From assembly GCF_026041215.1 (NCBI RefSeq), contig NZ_JAPEIQ010000044.1:62001-126000 (forward strand): DNA of 64,000 bases, written 5' to 3'. The stretch comes from Hoyosella sp. YIM 151337 (GTDB lineage: Bacteria; Actinomycetota; Actinomycetes; Mycobacteriales; Mycobacteriaceae). Shown here in pieces: positions 8,108 through 15,328 of this stretch. Below the pieces are notes generated by a model. That model had not been told where the DNA came from. It saw only the letters and a program-made list of their open reading frames with translations, and did not search any database. Each line of letters opens with the position of its first letter. The stretch's first letter is position 1. A program made the translations under genes and the position numbers.

Positions 8108-8689
8108 ATGAGCACGAGCGCAGCCAATGCTCCAGGTCACGCAGTCCAAACCGCGAACTGGACCCGTTGGGGGGTGGCGGGCGCAGTCGCAGGGATCGTT
8201 GCATCACTCGTGATGGCGATGTATGCGATGATCGCTGCCGCCACGTATCAGGGAGTCGGCTTCTTCACCCCGCTCTACCACATCGCATCGTCGGTGATCT
8301 CCGGCGAAGCCATGATGGAATCGATGGAAGCAGGGATGGCTGGTGACAACTTCGTCTTCATCGCTGGCCCTGCAATTGTGGGCGCCCTCGTTCATATGAT
8401 GATCGGCGCAGGATATGGCATCGTGTTTGCCGCCTTCGCGAAACTCGTCAAACTACAGGGCGCTGCCATACTCGCAGCCGCAGGCGCGGTGTACGGGTTC
8501 CTCGTCTTCGTAGTGAGTTCCTGGGTACTGCTGCCCCTCACCGCCTCGATCCTCGGTGGCGGAGATCCGATTCGTGACATGCCGACCATGGTCGGCTACC
8601 CCACCTTCATCGCCGAACATATCCTGTTCGGCCTCGTCATCGGGCTGCTACTCATCCCCGTGGCCCGCAAATCGCTCGCCCACCGCTAG
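8108..8689 (+). CDS. Unrecognised four-helix membrane protein
   Basis: A 193-residue integral membrane protein of a family I do not recognise. Four hydrophobic segments are visible: about 22-45, 82-108, 116-140 and 168-187. A loop after the first carries several Met and acidic residues (GEAMMESMEAGMAGDN), and His appears in VGALVHMMIGAGYG. AAGGAGATAACC immediately before the ATG is a near-ideal ribosome-binding site and fixes the start. It follows the disulfide reductase by about 120 bp on the same strand and is closed by a hairpin at 8707-8747. A Met/His-rich membrane protein in a redox island could handle a metal ion, but that is inference only. Confidence 0.75.
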   Translation: MSTSAANAPGHAVQTANWTRWGVAGAVAGIVASLVMAMYAMIAAATYQGVGFFTPLYHIASSVISGEAMMESMEAGMAGDNFVFIAGPAIVGALVHMMIGAGYGIVFAAFAKLVKLQGAAILAAAGAVYGFLVFVVSSWVLLPLTASILGGGDPIRDMPTMVGYPTFIAEHILFGLVIGLLLIPVARKSLAHR

Positions 8690-8706
8690 CTGGCGGGCGG
8701 CAGCGC

Positions 8707-8747
8707 GCATGCCCGCCGGTGTTCCCCCCGACCGTCGGCGGGTATGC
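8707..8747. terminator. Strong hairpin between convergent genes
   Basis: GCATGCCCGCCG pairs with CGGCGGGTATGC (12 bp including one G-U) across a 17-base loop. It lies between the membrane-protein stop (8689) and the stop of the convergent mycoredoxin gene (8858). No long T-run follows, as is common for actinobacterial terminators. A bidirectional terminator is the simplest reading. Confidence 0.55.
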
Positions 8748-8857
8748 ATACGCTGTCGCAGGACATCTGGACAGCGGACCCTCAGCAAGTACTGCTCGAC
8801 GCGGCGAACCGGGGCGGTAGCTGAGGGCAGAGCGGCCGCGATGGCATGCGCCACGGC

Positions 8858-9181
8858 TCACGAATCACCGATCAAGCGCCGCCACCAGCGCCTTCTGGGT
8901 GAACCGTCTGGCAGTTGCGGGAATTGACCGGGAAACTCACGGTGAATTGCTGCGATCACCTGCTCAACGGACGGGTTGACGAGTGCCCGGCCGCCCACAA
9001 CTACCGTTGGGACGGTCTCATTGCCGCGCGCCACTTTGCGGACGGTGGCGGCTGCGTCGGCGTCTTCCCAGATGTTGCGCTCTCGCAGCGAAACACCCGC
9101 GGCGGCGAGTCCCTCGCGAAGCCTCCGGCAGTACCCGCAGTGCTGGCGCCAGAGAAACGTGACTTCCGGATGCGAGGGCAT
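8858..9181 (-). CDS. Mycoredoxin/glutaredoxin-like protein
   Basis: A 107-residue thioredoxin-fold protein with active site CGYC at Cys15 and Cys18, preceded by FLWRQH, and the cis-Pro motif ETVPTVVV around 55-62. Length and motif fit mycoredoxin-1/NrdH-like redoxins, which reduce mycothiol mixed disulfides in actinobacteria. The basic tail (PRRRWWRRLIGDS) is unusual and could bind membrane or nucleic acid. The gene has its own upstream region with a TTGTAC-N16-TATATA promoter-like element at 9236-9263. It adds another thiol carrier to the redox island. Confidence 0.85.
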   Translation of the reverse strand: MPSHPEVTFLWRQHCGYCRRLREGLAAAGVSLRERNIWEDADAAATVRKVARGNETVPTVVVGGRALVNPSVEQVIAAIHREFPGQFPQLPDGSPRRRWWRRLIGDS

Positions 9182-9235
9182 ACCAGAAGTCTTACCCGAA
9201 TGGCCTCCCTGTACACCAACGCCAGCCCCTCCCCC

Positions 9236-9263
9236 TATATACCTTTGCAGCGGCCGTGTACAA
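9236..9263 (-). promoter_or_regulatory. Promoter-like element TTGTAC-N16-TATATA
   Basis: On the minus strand TTGTAC (9263-9258) is followed, after exactly 16 bases, by TATATA (9241-9236) and then a G-run. It sits about 55 bp upstream of the mycoredoxin ATG, a sensible place for its promoter. The same core with the same spacing occurs in both 119-bp repeat copies at 44.2-44.7 kb. The transcription start is not visible from sequence alone. Confidence 0.5.
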
Positions 9264-9337
9264 ACCTACGCATTTGCACTGAGAAACGAACGAATTGACC
9301 GTGGCCGCTGGAGTGCGTACATAGGGTGGTGCTCCTC

Positions 9338-9949
9338 CTACCGCAGCGACCGGTACCCCGCGTACACACGGTGCGCTGCACTCACCCCCACGATCACCGC
9401 CCACACGAGTGCGATCTGCCAGCCGAACATGGGGAACACCAGCCACAGGCTGTGCACAACAATTGTTTCCGTCCCCTCTGCGAGTCCACCGAGGAACGAG
9501 AGAGACCGGCCGTCGTCGAGGGTCTTCCCATATCGTTCGGCTATAGACGAAAACGCCAGAAATGCCGCTCCGTTGACGTAGTAAGCGAGCAGTACCAGCA
9601 GAAATGGCCATTGGGGCGCATCGTAAGCTGCCGCGACTCCCAGTGAAACACCGACAACCGTCGAGCCATACACGATGAAGTCGGCAGTGATGTCGTAGAA
9701 ACCACCCGCCCCAGACTTCGTGCCGCGACGCCGGGCAAGCGGACCGTCCAAGCCGTCCGCGAGCCTCGACGTAAGCCACATCGCTAGCGCTAGCCACCAC
9801 CATTGCAGTGCCGCAGCTCCCGCACTTGCCAGTCCCAGAGTCAGCCCGGCAGTAGTAAGCCGGTCGGGAGTAACCCATCCTTTGTCGATAGCCGCGGCAG
9901 CGCGTTTCAGTGGTGCGTCGAGCACGCCTCGCAGTTGCGCATCAAACAC
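9338..9949 (-). CDS. CDP-alcohol phosphatidyltransferase, YnjF-like
   Basis: A 203-residue membrane enzyme of the CDP-alcohol phosphotransferase family, which transfers a phosphoalcohol from CDP-linked donors to an acceptor alcohol. The full signature DG-x2-AR-x8-G-x3-D-x3-D is intact at residues 68-90, with metal-binding and catalytic Asp residues 68, 86 and 90. Several transmembrane helices flank it. Its start overlaps the end of the TVP38 gene by eight bases, so the pair is translationally coupled. In E. coli, ynjF of this family lies with TVP38 genes and the ynjBCD transporter, the same company as here. Exact lipid product unknown. Confidence 0.85.
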   Translation of the reverse strand: MFDAQLRGVLDAPLKRAAAAIDKGWVTPDRLTTAGLTLGLASAGAAALQWWWLALAMWLTSRLADGLDGPLARRRGTKSGAGGFYDITADFIVYGSTVVGVSLGVAAAYDAPQWPFLLVLLAYYVNGAAFLAFSSIAERYGKTLDDGRSLSFLGGLAEGTETIVVHSLWLVFPMFGWQIALVWAVIVGVSAAHRVYAGYRSLR

Positions 9950-10625
9950 GGTCGGTGAGTTCGGGCTCGGCTGCTCTCATACGCCGAGCGTAGTAGGCGC
10001 CACCGGCAGTGAGGACGACAAACGCCACGATGGCAGCCACGAACGGCCACGAGAGCGGCTGGGTTCCGAACGCGCCGAGAGCGACGTAGCTCAGCACGCC
10101 GGGGACGATTCCCAGCGCAGTCCCGAAGAAGTAGTCTCTGGCCTTGATACCGCTGATCCCGCCGGCATAGTTGACGAGCCAGAATGGAAACAGCGGCACG
10201 AGACGGACGAGCAAGACAGCAACAAACCCGCGTTTGCGCAGAAACTGGACAACGCGGTTAGTTTTCGCACCTCCGTAGCGGACGACAGCTTCCGCACCCA
10301 GGTGCTTGCCAAGCAGGTAGGAAACGGTCGCGGCGATCATGGCGCCGATAAACACGACGGCTGCTCCCCCAGCGAACCCAAATAGCACACCGCTTGCGAT
10401 GCTGAGGACACTCGCTGGCGCGGGAATCGAACTCAGCGCCGCGTAGACCAAGACGAAAGTTAGTGCGCCCAGCAATCCAGCGCCGGCGACCTGCGAGCGG
10501 ACTTCCTCCACACTCGGTACATCAACAGCGAGCGCCACCACTCCGCCCACGACGAGGATGCACGCGAGTACCGCGAGCTTCACCAAGGGAGTGAAGAACG
10601 TCCGGCTGCTCTCGTCCTGGTGCAC
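9942..10625 (-). CDS. TVP38/TMEM64 (SNARE-associated, DedA superfamily) membrane protein
   Basis: A 227-residue polytopic membrane protein. The conserved core is at about 79-107 (GVLFGFAGGAAVVFIGAMIA, followed by SYLLGK), then the amphipathic re-entrant region with LVRLVPLFPFWLVNYAGG. Superfamily members are implicated in lipid scrambling and membrane homeostasis. A longer frame begins at 10694, but GTG 10625 has GGAGG four to five bases upstream and is the better start. The gene is divergent from the ABC transporter operon and overlaps the CDP-alcohol phosphotransferase gene. E. coli YdjX and YdjZ are relatives in a similar neighbourhood. Confidence 0.87.
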   Translation of the reverse strand: MHQDESSRTFFTPLVKLAVLACILVVGGVVALAVDVPSVEEVRSQVAGAGLLGALTFVLVYAALSSIPAPASVLSIASGVLFGFAGGAAVVFIGAMIAATVSYLLGKHLGAEAVVRYGGAKTNRVVQFLRKRGFVAVLLVRLVPLFPFWLVNYAGGISGIKARDYFFGTALGIVPGVLSYVALGAFGTQPLSWPFVAAIVAFVVLTAGGAYYARRMRAAEPELTDRV

Positions 10626-10745
10626 AGCACCTCCATCAGAACTGGCGGGCTTTGAGTAGCCACCAGTGTTCCCGCTGCAGCGTGGTACCGCCACGAACCG
10701 GACAGAAACTGTGCGAAACTTCGAACGCTGGACGAGGGAGATGTG

Positions 10746-11975
10746 ATGGCAGCGAAACGGTTCGGACGCGCACTAGCCACTTCAGCTGTGGCTGTTGTGA
10801 CACTCGCTGGCTGTTCAGCCCCCTCCCCGGAAGCCCCTGAACCATCTGAAACATCCTGGGCGGAGGTCGTAGCGGCGGCAGTCGGCCAGACAGTCTCGCT
10901 GTGGATGTGGGGCGGGGACGAGCAGGGTAACCGCTACGTCGATTCGGTGCTGGCACCAGCGGCGGCAGAAGCAGGAGTGACCCTGCGGCGCGTTCCGATC
11001 GCCGACACGGGCGAGGCCGTCAACCGGATCCTTGCTGAACGTCAGGCAGGCATCACCGATGGGGACGTCGACCTCGTGTGGGTGAATGGCGACAACTTCG
11101 CAACCGGGAAACAGGCTGGCGCGTGGCTATGCAATTGGACTGACCAGCTGCCGAATATGCAGTACACCGATCCGGACGATCCGCTGTTGCTGTCCGACTT
11201 CGGCACACCAGTGGATGGCTGTGAAGCTCCTTGGCACAAGGCGCAGTTCACCCTCGTTTACAACGAAGCCGCGATACCCGACCCGCCATCCACGTTGGAA
11301 GGCGTCCTTCGCTGGGCCGAAGAAAACCCAGGCCGGTTCACGTACCCGGCGCCCCCCGACTTCACTGGGTCGGTCTTCATCCGGGAAGTCCTCACCCGCG
11401 TTTCTGACGACGTGCCACTCGAGTACAGCGATGACGCCTACGAGGAGCACAGCGCGCCTTTGTTTGACGCTCTCATTGACCTCGCTCCCGCCCTCTGGAG
11501 ATCAGGGCGCACCTACCCACAGAGCGTCGAGGAGCTGAACCAGCTCTTTGCGGACGGTCAGGTCGACATGACGATGACGTATGGGCCGGCGACCCTCACA
11601 GCTCTGGTGGCGCGCGGAACATTCCCAGAAACCACGCGGGTACTTATTCTCGATGAAGGTACCGTCGGCAACGCCAGCTTTCTCGCCGTGCCGTCGACTT
11701 CCGGCAACTCGGCGGGGGCCCGTGTCGTCGCGAACCTCGCCTTATCGCCGCAGCAACAACTCGAGAAGGCGAAACCGGATGTGTGGGGACAGTTCACCGT
11801 CCTCGACTCAGACCGGCTGAGCAACGAAGACCGCGCCGCTTTCGATGCGCTGCCAGAGTCACCGGTCGTTCCGGCCTACGAAGAGCTTTCTCGCAACGCG
11901 CGCCCTGAACTCGGCACTGCCTGGGTGCCTGCACTCGACGAAGGCTGGCGGCGCACAGTCCTCGCGGGACGCTGA
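10746..11975 (+). CDS. ABC transporter substrate-binding lipoprotein, YnjB-like
   Basis: A 409-residue extracytoplasmic binding protein anchored by a lipoprotein signal (lipobox LAGC, Cys23). The mature part has the layout of family 1 extracellular solute-binding proteins: an early TVSLWMWGGDEQGNRYVD segment, DVDLVWVNGDNF near 110 and MTMTYGPATLTAL near 275. This order and the partners match the YnjB group, whose ligand is not established. ATG 10746 is preferred over GTG 10743 because GAGGGAG at 10734-10740 is well spaced. The stop overlaps the first permease start (TGATG). Two permeases and an ATPase follow directly. Confidence 0.85.
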   Translation: MAAKRFGRALATSAVAVVTLAGCSAPSPEAPEPSETSWAEVVAAAVGQTVSLWMWGGDEQGNRYVDSVLAPAAAEAGVTLRRVPIADTGEAVNRILAERQAGITDGDVDLVWVNGDNFATGKQAGAWLCNWTDQLPNMQYTDPDDPLLLSDFGTPVDGCEAPWHKAQFTLVYNEAAIPDPPSTLEGVLRWAEENPGRFTYPAPPDFTGSVFIREVLTRVSDDVPLEYSDDAYEEHSAPLFDALIDLAPALWRSGRTYPQSVEELNQLFADGQVDMTMTYGPATLTALVARGTFPETTRVLILDEGTVGNASFLAVPSTSGNSAGARVVANLALSPQQQLEKAKPDVWGQFTVLDSDRLSNEDRAAFDALPESPVVPAYEELSRNARPELGTAWVPALDEGWRRTVLAGR

Positions 11976-12814
11976 TGTCAAGGCGGGCGGCACGGTTACG
12001 AGCGACAGCGCTGCTCCTCCCTGCACTCGTCCCGACGGCAATCGTGCTTATCGCGGGGCTTGGCACCGTTGCCCTCCAGGCATTCGGATTGATGCCGCTT
12101 GTTGGCGAACCGGCGTTCAGTACCCAGACGTTCACGGCGCAGGGCGATGACCTGATCACGGCGACTCTGCTGTCACTGGCGATCGCCGCCTCGTCGACAA
12201 TTCTGGCGTCCTTCATCGGGCTTGCCGCCGCCCTGGCGATCGTCGCGAATGGAAGGGTCGTCACGGCGCTCGCGACGTTGACCATTCCCATACCGCACCT
12301 GATCGGCGCCGCTGCGATCGGGCTGCTCCTTTCCGACGCCGGACTCCTTGCCCGCATATTCAGGATGGATTCTGCAACGTGGCCGCAGCTGGTCGGCGGG
12401 CGCTGGTGGATCGCTGTGATCGCGGAGTTCACGTGGAAGGAATCCGCGTTCATTGCGCTCGTTGTTGCTGCAGCGCTCGCGACGCGCGTGACCGGCTATT
12501 CGGAGGCAGCCGCGGTGCTCGGCGCTGGTCGATGGCAACGGTTCCGGCTCGTCACATTGCCCCTCGCGACACCCGCGCTTGCCGCTGCGGCCATGATCAC
12601 TTTCGTCTACTCGTTCGGCTCATTCGAGGTGGCGCGGCTGCTAGGCCGTCCGCATCCTGAACCGCTGCCGGTGATGGCAGTGCGGCTCTTCTCCGCTATC
12701 GACCTAGCCGCGCGACCCAATGCCGCCGCGGCCGCCAGCGTTTCGGTTGCACTCTGCTTGGTGACGCTCGCCGCCGCGCTGTTCGTCCTCAGGAGGTCGT
12801 CGCTGTGGCGGTAA
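11975..12814 (+). CDS. ABC transporter permease 1 (N-terminal half of a YnjC-like permease)
   Basis: A 279-residue inner-membrane permease of the binding-protein-dependent (MetI-like) superfamily with about six transmembrane helices. The EAA loop is visible as YSEAAAVLGAGRWQRFRLVTLP near 175-196, the coupling site for the ATPase. It begins one base inside the substrate-binding-protein stop and overlaps the second permease by ten bases. E. coli YnjC is a single protein of about twice this length, so here the two halves are separate genes. The substrate follows that of the binding protein and is unknown. Confidence 0.86.
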   Translation: MSRRAARLRATALLLPALVPTAIVLIAGLGTVALQAFGLMPLVGEPAFSTQTFTAQGDDLITATLLSLAIAASSTILASFIGLAAALAIVANGRVVTALATLTIPIPHLIGAAAIGLLLSDAGLLARIFRMDSATWPQLVGGRWWIAVIAEFTWKESAFIALVVAAALATRVTGYSEAAAVLGAGRWQRFRLVTLPLATPALAAAAMITFVYSFGSFEVARLLGRPHPEPLPVMAVRLFSAIDLAARPNAAAAASVSVALCLVTLAAALFVLRRSSLWR

Positions 12815-13581
12815 GAACGATGGCGAGGGCCGGGCGAGCGCTCCTCGTACTGTGGTTTTTGCTGCCGCTCGTCCCGATTCTTCTGTGGTCTGTGGCGAAC
12901 CAGTGGCGATTTCCCGCGCTGTCCCCGCAGGAATGGGGGCTCACGGGACTCCGGAGCGCGCTCTCAGCGGGTGCTATCGACGCCTTCGCGACGTCGGCGA
13001 CACTTGGCATGAGTGTCGCAGTGCTGGCTACCCCGGCGGGTGCGCTGGCGGCCAGGGCGCTGGTTCTGCATAGGGTGCACTTCCGCGGCGCTGCCGCCGT
13101 CCTACTGGTAGCGCCCCTCGCGTTCCCGCCGTTCGCGGTGGCGATGGGGCTAGACGTTCTGATCCTGCGCGCAGGAATCCCCAATCTGATCGGGGCAGTA
13201 CTGATCCTGACAGTGGTGGCGATCCCGTATACGACCTACATCATGCGCGTGGGGTTCGGTGCCTACGACATTCGCTTCGAAGAGGAGGCCCGGACGCTGG
13301 GAGCGTCACGCTGGGTGGTTTTCTGGCGGGTTCAGTTGCCCCTTCTGGCACCCGCGATCGCCACGGCTGGCTTCCTCGCATTTCTCGTCGGGTGGACTGA
13401 CTACGTCGTGACGCTCCTCGTCGGCGGAGGCCGACTGGTTTCCGTTCCTGTTCTTGTAGGTGCATTCGCAGCCGGATCAGGCAACCAGCCGGTGGTAGCG
13501 GCGCTGTCTGTCGCTGCGATCGCACCGCCACTCGTATTGTTGCTGCTGTTATGGCGCCTGCGAGGAAGGAGAGCCCCATGA
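12805..13581 (+). CDS. ABC transporter permease 2 (C-terminal half of a YnjC-like permease)
   Basis: A 258-residue permease paralogous in layout to its neighbour, with about six hydrophobic helices and an EAA loop FEEEARTLGASRWVVFWRVQ near 155-175. It starts at GTG 12805 inside the end of the first permease gene and ends in an ATGA overlap with the ATPase gene. Tight overlaps across all four genes indicate fixed stoichiometry from one mRNA. It probably forms a heterodimer with permease 1. Confidence 0.86.
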   Translation: MAVRTMARAGRALLVLWFLLPLVPILLWSVANQWRFPALSPQEWGLTGLRSALSAGAIDAFATSATLGMSVAVLATPAGALAARALVLHRVHFRGAAAVLLVAPLAFPPFAVAMGLDVLILRAGIPNLIGAVLILTVVAIPYTTYIMRVGFGAYDIRFEEEARTLGASRWVVFWRVQLPLLAPAIATAGFLAFLVGWTDYVVTLLVGGGRLVSVPVLVGAFAAGSGNQPVVAALSVAAIAPPLVLLLLLWRLRGRRAP

Positions 13582-14663
13582 GTGCGCTCTCGCTTCGCTC
13601 ACTCACGAAAGCCTTCAATGAAGGTGCCGTGATCCGGGACATCGACCTCGAAGTCGCCGCCGGTGAATGTGTCGCCGTCCTCGGACCTTCCGGTGCTGGT
13701 AAGAGCACGATCCTGCGCCTCATCGCAGGGCTGGAGCAAGCTTCTTCAGGCACGGTTGCACTCGGTGACCGCAATGTCGATGGAGTTCCCGCGGAACGAC
13801 GCGGTGTCGCCCTGATGTTCCAGCGGCCGTTGCTCTTTCCTCACCTCAACGCTCTGGACAATGTTGCGTTTTCGGCCCGGTCGTCCGGAAAGTCGAAACG
13901 TTCCTCCCGACTGCATGCGCAGTCCTACCTTGAGCTGGTACAGCTTGGCGATTTTGCGTACCGCCGCGCCACGGAACTCTCCGGTGGTCAGGCCCAGCGG
14001 GTAGCACTCGCGCGTGCGCTAGCCGCCGAACCTCGCGTTCTACTGCTAGACGAGCCGTTCAGCGCACTGGACCCCCAGTTGCGAGGCGAAATGCACAGCC
14101 TCTTGCGCCAGATTCGCCGTGAGCTTTCGCCGACCATTCTCCTCGTCACCCACGATCAGCATGAGGCCGCAGTTCTCGCCGACCGGATGGCGATACTGCT
14201 CGACGGCACCATCGCACAGATCGATACCCCGCACCACATTTACACCCGTCCCAGGTCGCTCTCTGTGCACCGGATGATGGGCGGTATCAACGAGATCTTC
14301 GGTGATGTCCGATACGGCAAGCACCACTCGGAGGCCGGTGTCCTGACCGTCAACACCAGCTCCGGAGCCGGCACACTCGTGTTCCGCCATGAAGCTGTGG
14401 GCGTCACCGAGGCGTCAGAGCCTGGGGACCTCGCCGGGGTCGTCGCCGGGATGGAAGTCATCGGCGCACGGCAGCGGCTGCACATCAACATAAACGGCGC
14501 GAACGTGACTGTCTGCGCGGAAGCTCCTCCAACGCTGCATCTGCCACCAGGTTCACGCGTTTCACTGCACATCCCGCAGGCGGCACGACACGTGATTCCG
14601 GAAGAAGCCCCGTTCGGGAATGATCAGACACCGCCACTGAGTTCCCGTCCCGAATCCCATTGA
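13578..14663 (+). CDS. ABC transporter ATPase, YnjD-like, with C-terminal TOBE-like domain
   Basis: A 361-residue ATPase energising the preceding permeases. Walker A GPSGAGKST is at 36-44, the Q-loop in MFQRPLLFPHL near 80-90, the ABC signature LSGGQ at 134-138, Walker B LLLDEP at 155-160 and the switch His at 192 (VTHDQ). The last 120 residues form a TOBE/regulatory-like beta region. An in-frame ATG at 13551 is rejected: ATG 13578 follows AGGAAGGAG and overlaps the permease stop by four bases. Family motifs are like those of the spermidine/iron/molybdate ATPases, so the neighbours, not the motifs, give the YnjD assignment. Confidence 0.9.
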   Translation: MSALSLRSLTKAFNEGAVIRDIDLEVAAGECVAVLGPSGAGKSTILRLIAGLEQASSGTVALGDRNVDGVPAERRGVALMFQRPLLFPHLNALDNVAFSARSSGKSKRSSRLHAQSYLELVQLGDFAYRRATELSGGQAQRVALARALAAEPRVLLLDEPFSALDPQLRGEMHSLLRQIRRELSPTILLVTHDQHEAAVLADRMAILLDGTIAQIDTPHHIYTRPRSLSVHRMMGGINEIFGDVRYGKHHSEAGVLTVNTSSGAGTLVFRHEAVGVTEASEPGDLAGVVAGMEVIGARQRLHININGANVTVCAEAPPTLHLPPGSRVSLHIPQAARHVIPEEAPFGNDQTPPLSSRPESH

Positions 14664-14675
14664 TTAGGAGTTGTG

Positions 14676-15206
14676 ATGGCAGTACAAGCTGAGGTCGGCG
14701 ACCGCCTCGAATCGATCACCCTAAAGACCGCGGACGGTGAGCCGGTGGAACTGGACTCGCTCCTCACGCGTCCCACGGTCGTTGTACTCGTCCGCTACTT
14801 CGGTTGCATGCCGTGCCAGGCGTATCTGAAGGAGATAAGTGCACATCTCAATGAGTTCACTGCCGCAGGGGCCGCCGTTATCGGGGTCGGCGGTGCCGCT
14901 GACTACCAGGCGAGGCATCTCACCGAAAGTGGTGTGAACTTCCCCCTCTTGCTCGATCCCTCGCACAGCCTCTACAACGCCCTGGATCTCAAGCGGTTCC
15001 CCTGGTGGCGGCTACTTACCCCTGAGACTTGGTGGCGCTACCTCAAGGCAGCTCGGACAGCACGGCAAGGGCGCATCACCGCGCATCCGCTCCAATCACC
15101 TGGACTCGCAATTCTCGCCACTGACGGCACGATCAAATACCTTCACCGCGGGCATACACTCGGGCACTATCCGCCGGTCGAAGAAGTGCTGAACGCGACG
15201 CGTTGA
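14676..15206 (+). CDS. Peroxiredoxin-like thioredoxin-fold protein with CMPC site
   Basis: A 176-residue cytosolic protein of the AhpC/TSA-like (PRXL2/AhpC-TSA_2) group. The redox pair CMPC is at Cys44 and Cys47 after VVVLVRYFG. A later segment has the PGLAILATDGTIKYLHRG beta-hairpin typical of the fold. Classic two-Cys peroxiredoxins have one peroxidatic Cys in PxxxTxxC; here a CxxC replaces it, so thiol-disulfide exchange is as likely as peroxide reduction. AGGAG at 14666-14670 fixes ATG 14676, ten bases after the ATPase gene. It appears to be the last gene of the transporter operon, before a hairpin at 15235-15256. Confidence 0.82.
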   Translation: MAVQAEVGDRLESITLKTADGEPVELDSLLTRPTVVVLVRYFGCMPCQAYLKEISAHLNEFTAAGAAVIGVGGAADYQARHLTESGVNFPLLLDPSHSLYNALDLKRFPWWRLLTPETWWRYLKAARTARQGRITAHPLQSPGLAILATDGTIKYLHRGHTLGHYPPVEEVLNATR

Positions 15207-15234
15207 CGGTGTCAAGAATCCTCAACGCACGCTA

Positions 15235-15256
15235 GCCCAAAAGCCGCATTTTGGGC
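15235..15256 (+). terminator. GCCCAAAA/TTTTGGGC hairpin after the transporter operon
   Basis: Perfect 8-bp arms around a six-base loop (GCCGCA), 28 bases after the peroxiredoxin-like stop. The T-run lies inside the stem, and only a weak TTT-rich stretch follows. It probably terminates the operon, or partly insulates it from the lipoprotein gene at 15329. Confidence 0.5.
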
Positions 15257-15328
15257 GCTTTCGCGTTTAGGCTCGTAGGCGCCGCTCATGCGGCCACTAA
15301 TCGCGACTTCCTGCGAAGGGCTTTAATC

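Noticed and set aside
10626-10745. TPP or other riboswitch before the YnjB-like gene
   Set aside because: No conserved TPP-box (CTGAGA) or comparable aptamer core is present; only a short CGTGG/CCACG dyad.
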